Shown here one piece after another: positions 58,091 to 64,000 of a DNA stretch of 64,000 bases. Position 1 is the first letter of the stretch; each line of letters starts with the position of its first letter. Both the position numbers and the translations under genes were made by a program. The stretch is from Actinokineospora alba (lineage in GTDB: Bacteria; Actinomycetota; Actinomycetes; Mycobacteriales; Pseudonocardiaceae). Under the pieces are notes generated by a model. That model saw nothing but the letters and a program-made list of their open reading frames with translations. It was not told where the DNA came from and did no database searches. Location of the stretch: NCBI RefSeq assembly GCF_004362515.1, contig NZ_SNXU01000001.1:3596001-3660000 (forward strand), in the 5' to 3' direction.

Positions 58091-58675
58091 CTACGCCGCG
58101 ACGGCTTCACGCAGCGGCTTGAGTGCGCCCGCCCAGGTGATGACTTCATCGAGCATCGTGGCCAGGGATGCTTCCTGGTGCTCGGCGGGCGAGAAGATGC
58201 CCGGCTGGGTCGGGTCGGTGATCACGAAGTCGTTGAACAGCGACAGTGACACCTGGCTGCGCACCCCGGCGACCCTGACCTCCGCCAGGGTCAGCCGCAA
58301 GTGCTCCACCGCGCGGATGCCGCCGCTTGTTCCGTAGCTGACGAATCCGGCGGCCTTGTCGTTCCACTCGGCGAACAGGTAGTCGATCGCGTTCTTCACC
58401 GCCGCCGGGTAGGAGTGGTTGTACTCCGGTGTCACGAACACGAACCCGTCGTAGGACGCGATGGTCTTGGCCCAGCGCAGCGTGTGTTCGTGGCGGTAGT
58501 CGCCGAACAGCGCGGGCACGGGCTCGTCGAGCAGGGGCAGGTCGAAGTCCGCCAGGTCGACCAGTTCCACGACGGCGTCGGTGCGTGTGGCGGCGGACTC
58601 CTTGACCCAGTGGGCCACCATTTCCGCACGTCGGCCCGGTCGGGTGCTGCCGACGATCACGGCGATTCGGGTCAT
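58091..58675 (-). CDS. NADPH-dependent FMN reductase
   Basis: 194 residues with a flavodoxin-like fold: GSTRPGRRAEMVAHWV binds the FMN phosphate, PEYNHSYPAAVKNAIDYLF is the family signature near residues 82-100, and GTSGGIRAVEHLR follows. Such enzymes reduce quinones, azo dyes or flavin for partners, using NADPH. GGGGGAAG precedes ATG 58675. A perfect TetR-like palindrome separates it from the divergent TetR gene, so it is likely repressed by that protein. Confidence 0.92.
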   Translation of the reverse strand: MTRIAVIVGSTRPGRRAEMVAHWVKESAATRTDAVVELVDLADFDLPLLDEPVPALFGDYRHEHTLRWAKTIASYDGFVFVTPEYNHSYPAAVKNAIDYLFAEWNDKAAGFVSYGTSGGIRAVEHLRLTLAEVRVAGVRSQVSLSLFNDFVITDPTQPGIFSPAEHQEASLATMLDEVITWAGALKPLREAVAA

Positions 58676-58714
58676 GTTGCTTCCCCCTTCGGTAGGTCTG
58701 TTGCTCTGCTAAAG

Positions 58715-58730
58715 TACAACGTACGTTGTA
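58715..58730. promoter_or_regulatory. Perfect 16-bp palindrome, TetR operator
   Basis: TACAACGTACGTTGTA is fully palindromic and lies in the 80-base space between the FMN reductase and TetR genes, overlapping both probable promoters. Confidence 0.75.
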
Positions 58731-58755
58731 AGAAGTAAAACGATGGGTGCAAAAA

Positions 58756-59364
58756 ATGGGACGACCACGTGGGGGGCAGGCGGACAAGCGCCGGGCGATC
58801 CTCGCCGGCGCGCTGACCGTGTTCGCCCGAGACGGCTACACCCGGGCGAGCGTCGACGCGATCTCCGCTGAGGCGGGGGTGTCGACCCGCACGGTCTACA
58901 ACCACTTCCAGGACAAGGCGCACCTGTTTCGCGCCGTCATCCAGGAGAGCGCCGAGCGGACGGCGGAGGCGCAGCTCGCGCTGGTCGACCGGCACCTCGG
59001 CAAGATCGTCGCGCTGGAGCAGGACCTCATCGATTTCGGTGTGGACCTGGCCAGGCCGATCGCGGGCACGGCCGAGCACTTCGCCCTCGTCCGTCAGGTC
59101 AACGCGGAGGCCGCGCACATCCCGCCGGAGGCGGTCGAGGCCTGGCAGGAGGCCGGTCCGCTGCGGGTCCGCCGCGAGCTGGGCAAGCGGTTGGCGGCCA
59201 TCCCGGGCCTGCGCGCCGACGCCCCGGAGCGTGCGGCGCTGCACCTGATGGCGCTGGTGTCCCCGTGGAACCCGTCGTTCCTGGCGGGCGCCCTCACCGA
59301 CGCGGAGATCACCGACGCGGTCACCGCGGGCGTCCGCGCTTTCCTTTACGGGTACGCGGAATGA
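58756..59364 (+). CDS. TetR-family regulator
   Basis: 202 residues. The N-terminal helix-turn-helix (RRAILAGALTVFARDGYTRASVDAISAEAGVSTRTVYNHFQDKAHLFRAV, about 11-60) is typical. The C-terminal ligand domain ends FLYGYAE. It sits opposite the FMN reductase over a perfect palindrome and immediately before an aldo/keto reductase (start and stop overlap ATGATG), so both are probably its targets. Start ATG 58756 is preferred over GTG 58747; the ribosome site is weak. Confidence 0.9.
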   Translation: MGRPRGGQADKRRAILAGALTVFARDGYTRASVDAISAEAGVSTRTVYNHFQDKAHLFRAVIQESAERTAEAQLALVDRHLGKIVALEQDLIDFGVDLARPIAGTAEHFALVRQVNAEAAHIPPEAVEAWQEAGPLRVRRELGKRLAAIPGLRADAPERAALHLMALVSPWNPSFLAGALTDAEITDAVTAGVRAFLYGYAE

Positions 59365-60311
59365 TGGGTTACCGGCTGCTCGGCCGCACCGGGCTGCGCG
59401 TCTCCGACCTGTTCCTCGGCGCCATGCGGTTCACCTCGACCGAGCAGGCGCGGCCCGTCTTCGACCGCTACGCCGAGGCGGGCGGCAACGTCATCGACAC
59501 CGCGGTCACCTACGGCGGCGGCCAGAGCGAACGAGTCGTCGGCGACCTGCTCGCGGGCAGGCGTGACCGGTTCGTGCTGTCCACCAAGTACACGATGACC
59601 CGCGACGCCACCGACGTGAACGCGGCGGGCAATCACCGCAAGAACTTGGCGCTGTCACTGGAAACCAGCCTCCGGCAGCTGCGCACGGACTACCTCGACC
59701 TGTACTGGATCCACATGTGGGACCAGAACACGCCGATCGAGGAGACCATGCGCGCCCTCGACGACGCCGTCCGCTCCGGAAAGGTGCTGTACGTAGGCGT
59801 TTCCGACGCGCCCGCCTGGGTCGTGGCGCGCGCGAACACCTTGGCGCAGTGGCGTGGCTGGTCACCGTTCGCCGGTCTTCAGGTTCCCTACAACCTGCTG
59901 AACCGCGACATCGAACGAGAGCTGCTGCCGATGGCGGAGTCGCTGGGCCTCAGCGTCGCCGCGTGGGCGCCCCTGGCGCACGGAGGGTTGTCCGGCAAGG
60001 GGGAGGGGCCGGTGGTCGAGGCCCTGCGGGAGGTCGCGGCCGAACTGGGCGCGACCGCCGCGCAGGTGGCGATCGCGTGGACCATGGCCCATTCCCCGGT
60101 GGTGCATCCACTGCTCGGCGCGAGCCGGGTGGAGCAGCTCGAGGACAACCTGGGTGCGCTGGAGGTCACGCTTCCCGATGAAGCGGTGGCACGCCTCGAA
60201 GCGGCGGCGGACTTCAGCCTGGGATTTCCGGGTGACTTCATCGCCAAGGTGGGCGGAGCCGTCTTCGGTGACCACCATGACCGGGTCAGGTCGCGGCGGA
60301 CGGTTCCTTGA
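59361..60311 (+). CDS. Aldo/keto reductase
   Basis: 316 residues. TIM-barrel NADPH reductase with MGYRLLGRTGLRVSDLFLGAMRF at the start, VIDTAVTYGGGQSER (Asp and Tyr of the catalytic tetrad), LSTKYT (Lys), DYLDLYWIHMWD (His) and GVSDAPAWVV. The family reduces aldehydes and ketones. It overlaps the TetR stop by four bases and the 3' end of the convergent second TetR gene by 26 bases. ATG 59361 and 59364 are both possible. Confidence 0.9.
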   Translation: MMGYRLLGRTGLRVSDLFLGAMRFTSTEQARPVFDRYAEAGGNVIDTAVTYGGGQSERVVGDLLAGRRDRFVLSTKYTMTRDATDVNAAGNHRKNLALSLETSLRQLRTDYLDLYWIHMWDQNTPIEETMRALDDAVRSGKVLYVGVSDAPAWVVARANTLAQWRGWSPFAGLQVPYNLLNRDIERELLPMAESLGLSVAAWAPLAHGGLSGKGEGPVVEALREVAAELGATAAQVAIAWTMAHSPVVHPLLGASRVEQLEDNLGALEVTLPDEAVARLEAAADFSLGFPGDFIAKVGGAVFGDHHDRVRSRRTVP

Positions 60312-60876
60312 CCTCGTTCGCCAGCGACACCACGGTGTCCAGCGCGCTGAGCAGCAGGCCGACCAGGGCGTCGCGGTCCGACCGCTCGCGCCCGGTCCAC
60401 TCGATCGTCAGTTCCTCCGCGAACGCCCACCACGCCCGCACCGCCAACACCACCGGCTCCGCCGGGTCGACCAGCCCCAGCGCCGACATGACGCGCACGC
60501 TCAGCTCGTCCTGGGTCTCGTCGTGGATCTGCTTGACCCAGTCGTCGAGCCCGGAGGCGCGGAACAGCCCCACGTACTGCGTGCGGCGGCGTTCGATGAA
60601 GGCGACGTAGCCCTCCACGATCGCGCGGGTGTCGTCACCGGGCTGCGCCGAGCGCAGCAACCGCCTGCCCGCGGCCCGCACGACCTCGACGTAGTAGTCC
60701 TGCTTGGTGGGGAAGTAGTGGAACAGCAGGCTGCGGGAAATGCCCGCCTCGGCGGCCACCTCGTCCACCGTGACCTGGTGGATCGGGCGCACCGTGAGCA
60801 TCCGCAGACCGATCCCGATCAGCTGTTTGCGCCGGTCGGCCGCCGTGCGGCGGACCCTGGTGGGTGCTTCGGACAT
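60286..60876 (-). CDS. TetR-family regulator of the acyl-CoA dehydrogenase operon
   Basis: 196 residues with a TetR helix-turn-helix (RRKQLIGIGLRMLTVRPIHQVTVDEVAAEAGISRSLLFHYFPTKQDYYVEVV, about 15-66) and a helical effector domain with Trp-rich AVRAWWAFAEELTIEW. It is divergent from the acyl-CoA dehydrogenase gene, and two TTGAGCNNNGCTCAA palindromes lie between them. It probably senses an acyl-CoA or related substrate of that operon. Confidence 0.9.
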   Translation of the reverse strand: MSEAPTRVRRTAADRRKQLIGIGLRMLTVRPIHQVTVDEVAAEAGISRSLLFHYFPTKQDYYVEVVRAAGRRLLRSAQPGDDTRAIVEGYVAFIERRRTQYVGLFRASGLDDWVKQIHDETQDELSVRVMSALGLVDPAEPVVLAVRAWWAFAEELTIEWTGRERSDRDALVGLLLSALDTVVSLANEVKEPSAAT

Positions 60877-60895
60877 ACGTCACTCCTCGGACCTG

Positions 60896-60941
60896 TTGAG
60901 CATTGCTCGATAGGCAGGGTACCTTGTTGAGCAACGCTCAA
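60896..60941. promoter_or_regulatory. Pair of TTGAGCNNNGCTCAA operators
   Basis: TTGAGCATTGCTCGA at 60896-60910 and the perfect palindrome TTGAGCAACGCTCAA at 60927-60941, centres 31 bases apart (three helical turns), between the divergent TetR and dehydrogenase genes. Confidence 0.8.
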
Positions 60942-60952
60942 TAGGAGGCGAC

Positions 60953-62152
60953 GTGGACTTCGCGCACTCGGCCAAAGCGGCCGACTATCTCGCCAGGGTC
61001 GGTGACTTCATCCGCACCGAGATCGAGCCGGTCGAAGCCGACTACCACCACGAGCTCGCCGCAATGGACGATCCGTGGGTCGTCCTCCCGGTGATCGAGG
61101 AGCTCAAGGCGAAGGCCCGCGAGGCCGGTCTCTGGAACCTCTTCCTCAAGGCCGAGTCCGGGCTGGCCAACGTCGAGTACGCGCCGCTCGCCGAGCTGAT
61201 GGGCCGTTCCTTCATCGCCCCCGAGGTGTTCAACTGCAACGCCCCGGACACCGGGAACATGGAAGTCCTGCACATGTACGGCAGCGACGAGCAGAAGAAG
61301 CGCTGGCTCGAACCGCTGCTGCGCGGCGAGATCCGGTCCGCCTTCTGCATGACCGAGCCGGACGTCGCCTCCTCCGACGCGACGAACATGGCCGCCACCG
61401 CCGTGGTCAAGAACGACGAGATCGTCCTCAATGGACGGAAGTGGTTCTCCACCGGCATCGGCCACCCGAACTGCAAGGTCGCCATCTTCATGGGCCTGAC
61501 CGACCCGGACGCGCACAAGTACGCGCGCCACTCGATGGTCCTGGTTCCCTTGGACACGCCCGGTTTCAAGCTCGAGCGGATGCTGCCGGTCTTCGGCCGC
61601 CACGACGAGCCCTTCGGCCACGGCGAGGTCAGCTTCACCGACGTCCGCCTCCCGCTCGACGCCGTCATCGCCGGTCCCGGCCGCGGCTTCGAGATCGCCC
61701 AGGGCAGGCTCGGCCCCGGCCGCATCCACCACTGCATGCGCCTGATCGGCCTCGCCGAGAAGGCCCTCGAACTCGCCTGCGAGCGCGCCACCCAGCGCGA
61801 GGCGTTCGGCAAGCCGCTGGCCAACCTCGGCGGCAACCGCGAACGCATCGCCGACGCCCGCATCGCCATCGAGCAGGCGCGCTTGCTCGTTCTCAACGCC
61901 GCGTGGAAGCTGGACACCTACGGGCTCAAGGGTGCGCTCTCGGAGGTCTCGCAGATCAAGGTGGTGGTGCCGAACATGGCCCTTGACGTGATCGACATGT
62001 CCATCCAGCTGCACGGCGGCGCCGGGATGACCGACGACTTCCCGCTGGCCGCGGCCTACGCGGGCGCCCGCTCGCTGCGCCTGGCCGACGGTCCGGACGA
62101 GGTCCACCGCGGCGTCGTCGCCCGCATCGAGCTGAAGAAGTACAGCTCGTGA
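60953..62152 (+). CDS. Acyl-CoA dehydrogenase family protein
   Basis: 399 residues. FAD-dependent dehydrogenase with CMTEPDVASSDATNMAATA (acyl-CoA/FAD contacts), WFSTGIGHPNCKVAIFMG, RIHHCMRLIGLAEKALELAC and QLHGGAGMTDDFPLA near the end. It belongs to the ACAD10/11-like group that often occurs with an APH-type kinase gene. GTG 60953 follows AGGAGG. It starts an operon of four genes with 4-base overlaps and is controlled by the divergent TetR. Confidence 0.9.
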   Translation: MDFAHSAKAADYLARVGDFIRTEIEPVEADYHHELAAMDDPWVVLPVIEELKAKAREAGLWNLFLKAESGLANVEYAPLAELMGRSFIAPEVFNCNAPDTGNMEVLHMYGSDEQKKRWLEPLLRGEIRSAFCMTEPDVASSDATNMAATAVVKNDEIVLNGRKWFSTGIGHPNCKVAIFMGLTDPDAHKYARHSMVLVPLDTPGFKLERMLPVFGRHDEPFGHGEVSFTDVRLPLDAVIAGPGRGFEIAQGRLGPGRIHHCMRLIGLAEKALELACERATQREAFGKPLANLGGNRERIADARIAIEQARLLVLNAAWKLDTYGLKGALSEVSQIKVVVPNMALDVIDMSIQLHGGAGMTDDFPLAAAYAGARSLRLADGPDEVHRGVVARIELKKYSS

Positions 62153-62952
62153 CCGGTCGCATCCTGATCACCGGATCCGGTTCCGGGCTGGGCAAGGCCA
62201 TGGCCGCGCACTACGCGAAAGCGGGCTGGCGGGTGCTCGTCACCGATGTCGACGCGACCGCCGCCGAGACCGCCGCGAAGGAGATCGACGCCGAGTTCCT
62301 GGCGCTCGACGTCACCAAGGACGAGTCCTGGGCCGCCGCCCGCGACTGGTGCGAGGAGCACTGGGGCGGGCTCGACGTGCTGGTCAACAACGCCGGTGTG
62401 GCCTCGGGCGGGCGGATCGACCGCATCCCGATGGCCGACTGGGACTGGATCTGGGAGATCAACGTCATGGGCGTGGTGCGCGGCTGCGCGACCTTCACCC
62501 CGATGTTCAAGGCCCAGGGCTCCGGCCACCTGGTCAACGTCGCCTCGCTCGCGGCGATCATGAACCTGCCCGCGATGGCCTCCTACAACGTCACCAAGGC
62601 GGGCGTCCTGGCGTTGTCGCAGACCCTCCGCTACGAACTCGAACCGCACGGGATCAGCACCACCGTGGTGTGTCCCGCGTTCGTCCAGACCAACCTCAAC
62701 GACCGCATGCGCACGCCGGACCCGGCCGCGCTGAAGGTCAGTCAGAAACTGATGGCGTCGTCGAAGGTGACCCCCGAAGACGTGGCCAAGCAGGTTTTCG
62801 ACGCGGTGGCGGCCAAGCGGTTCCTCGTCCACACGCACGCCGACGGCAGGCGCGCGCAGCGGCTCAAGCGGCTCGCGCCGTGGCTGGTGGACAAGCAGGT
62901 CGCCAAGTACTGGGCCAAGCTCCGGCCCAAGATGGAGAAGGAAACCCCGTGA
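62149..62952 (+). CDS. Short-chain dehydrogenase/reductase
   Basis: 267 residues. NAD-binding ILITGSGSGLGKAMAAHYAKAG, NNAG and the active site SYNVTKAGVLA (YxxxK) are present, and the C-terminus is a basic helix (RRAQRLKRLAPWLVDKQ). It oxidises or reduces a hydroxyacyl or keto compound. The GTGA overlap with the dehydrogenase and with the next gene indicates a tight operon. Confidence 0.92.
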   Translation: MTGRILITGSGSGLGKAMAAHYAKAGWRVLVTDVDATAAETAAKEIDAEFLALDVTKDESWAAARDWCEEHWGGLDVLVNNAGVASGGRIDRIPMADWDWIWEINVMGVVRGCATFTPMFKAQGSGHLVNVASLAAIMNLPAMASYNVTKAGVLALSQTLRYELEPHGISTTVVCPAFVQTNLNDRMRTPDPAALKVSQKLMASSKVTPEDVAKQVFDAVAAKRFLVHTHADGRRAQRLKRLAPWLVDKQVAKYWAKLRPKMEKETP

Positions 62953-63698
62953 CTCGTAAGAACATCCTCATCACCGGCGCCAGCTCGGGCCTCGGCGAGG
63001 AGATGGCCCGCCAGTTCGCCGCGCTCGGCCGAAACCTGGCGCTCGCCGCCCGGCGCACCGACCGCCTGGAGACGCTGCGCACGGAGCTGATCAAGGCGAA
63101 CCCGGGCATCAAGGTCGTGGTGCGCGCGCTCGACGTCAACGACCACGACGCGGTGTTCAAGGTGTTCGGCGAGTTCAAGGCCGAACTGGGCACCATCGAC
63201 CGGGTGATCGTCAACGCGGGCCTGGGCAAGGGACAGCCGCTGGGCACCGGCTTCTTCGAGGCCAACAAGCAGACGGCGGTGACCAACTTCGTCTCCGCGC
63301 TCGCCCAGTGCGAGGCCTCGATGGAGATCTTCCGCGAGCAGAACGCGGGCCACCTGGTGGTCATCTCCTCCATGAGCGCCATGCGCGGCCTGGGCGGCAA
63401 CCTGTCGACTTACGCCGCGACGAAGGCCGGGGTCGCCGCGCTCGCCGAGGGCATCCGCGCCGACCTGCTCAAGTCGCCGATCAACGTCTCCACCATCTAC
63501 CCGGGCTACATCCGCTCGGAGATGAACGAGAAGGTCAAGAAGACCCCGCTGATGGTCGACACCGTGCCGGGCGTCCAGTCGATGGTGAAGGCGATCGAGA
63601 AGGAGTCGGCCGAGGCGTGCACGCCCGCGTGGCCGTGGACCCTGATGGGCTTCGCGATGCGCAACCTGCCGCTGAGCCTGGTCGCCAAGCTGTCATGA
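62949..63698 (+). CDS. Short-chain dehydrogenase/reductase
   Basis: 249 residues, a second SDR with ILITGASSGLGEEMARQFAALG, VNAGLG and TYAATKAGVAAL (active-site Tyr and Lys). It differs from the preceding SDR in most positions, so it is a partner and not a fresh duplication. GTG 62949 overlaps the preceding stop (GTGA), and its own stop overlaps the next ATG. Confidence 0.92.
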   Translation: MTRKNILITGASSGLGEEMARQFAALGRNLALAARRTDRLETLRTELIKANPGIKVVVRALDVNDHDAVFKVFGEFKAELGTIDRVIVNAGLGKGQPLGTGFFEANKQTAVTNFVSALAQCEASMEIFREQNAGHLVVISSMSAMRGLGGNLSTYAATKAGVAALAEGIRADLLKSPINVSTIYPGYIRSEMNEKVKKTPLMVDTVPGVQSMVKAIEKESAEACTPAWPWTLMGFAMRNLPLSLVAKLS

Positions 63699-64000
63699 CC
63701 GTGGACGAGACCCGCGAGGTCCGGGCCGAGGACAGCTTCGACACCGCGGCGGTCCACGGCTGGCTTTCATCCATTGTGGACGGGTTGGCCGGCGAGCCCG
63801 CCGTGCGCCAGTTTCCCGGCGGCGCCTCGAACCTGACCTACCTGCTGACCTACCCCGACCGCGAGCTGATCCTGCGGCGGCCCCCGGTCGGCAAGAAAGC
63901 CGCGTCCGCGCACGACATGAAGCGGGAGTTCCGGGTCCAGCGGGCGCTCAAGCCGGTGTACCCGTACGTCCCGACGGTGCTTGGCCTGTGCACCGACGCG
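63695..64000 (+). CDS. APH-type phosphotransferase, 3' partial
   Basis: The first 102 residues are visible before the right edge. QFPGGASNLTYLLTYPDRELILRRPP (nucleotide-binding loop and Lys region) and HDMKREFRVQRALKPVYPYVPTVLGLCTD match the aminoglycoside phosphotransferase fold seen in the N-terminal half of human ACAD10/11 and in LvaA of the levulinate pathway. It may phosphorylate a 4-hydroxyacyl-CoA, preparing it for the acyl-CoA dehydrogenase encoded upstream. ATG 63695 overlaps the SDR stop by four bases. Confidence 0.85.
   Translation, partial: MTVDETREVRAEDSFDTAAVHGWLSSIVDGLAGEPAVRQFPGGASNLTYLLTYPDRELILRRPPVGKKAASAHDMKREFRVQRALKPVYPYVPTVLGLCTDA

Overview
The window is dense, very GC-rich chromosomal DNA with strong G/C at third codon positions, many GTG starts, Shine-Dalgarno sites of the GGAGG type, lipoprotein and Tat signals, RskA, SARP/AfsR and TetR regulators and actinobacterial-style housekeeping genes. 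It fits a filamentous actinomycete, and the gene content is most like Pseudonocardiales (Actinokineospora/Saccharothrix/Lentzea type). The genus is inference. No rRNA, CRISPR array, integrase or transposase was seen.

Layout. 0-8 kb: a secreted protein cut by the left edge, small exported proteins, a GNAT acetyltransferase, an RskA-type anti-sigma factor without a visible sigma factor, a divergent set of membrane protein, cupredoxin lipoprotein and internally duplicated lipoprotein, and a TrmB/LuxR regulator. 8-11 kb: a Tat-exported GH95 fucosidase with a ricin-type lectin tail. 11-27 kb: a three-promoter phosphonate-catabolism locus. It holds an FAD oxidase of the phosphonate-associated type and a frameshifted MFS transporter; phosphonoacetate hydrolase, a second MFS transporter, an alcohol dehydrogenase and an aldehyde dehydrogenase; a secreted alkaline-phosphatase-superfamily enzyme; and a LysR regulator. 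Two secreted peptidases sharing one C-terminal cassette lie inside it. TATAG motifs in front of the three transcription units look like operators of the LysR protein.

27-36 kb: a compact, apparently undescribed biosynthetic cluster. It has a SARP/AfsR regulator divergent from a HisC-like aminotransferase, an MppJ-like alpha-keto-acid C-methyltransferase, an ATP-grasp ligase, an MFS exporter and a second, circularly permuted ATP-grasp enzyme. The likely logic is amino acid to keto acid, beta-methylation, re-amination, peptide ligation and export. 36-45 kb: tRNA-Lys, L,D-transpeptidase, S4-domain protein, trypsin-like protease, a 27-bp inverted repeat, tRNA-His, oligoribonuclease, a HerA-like ATPase, a glutamate-cysteine ligase homologue and two PH-domain membrane proteins. 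45-59 kb: lipid and redox functions, exporters, a TPR membrane protein, a family-A DNA polymerase, an acyl-CoA synthetase, a subtilase and an FMN reductase with a divergent TetR. 59-64 kb: an aldo/keto reductase and a TetR-controlled operon of acyl-CoA dehydrogenase, two SDRs and an APH-type kinase cut by the right edge, a gene set resembling 4-hydroxyacyl-CoA catabolism.

The main unexplained signals are a ~105-bp element present three times (near 7.8, 25.9 and 27.0 kb), the 27-36 kb biosynthetic cluster, the shared TATAG operators, a one-base frameshift in the first MFS gene, a decayed 180-bp tandem duplication across two convergent gene ends, and several very long inverted repeats between genes.
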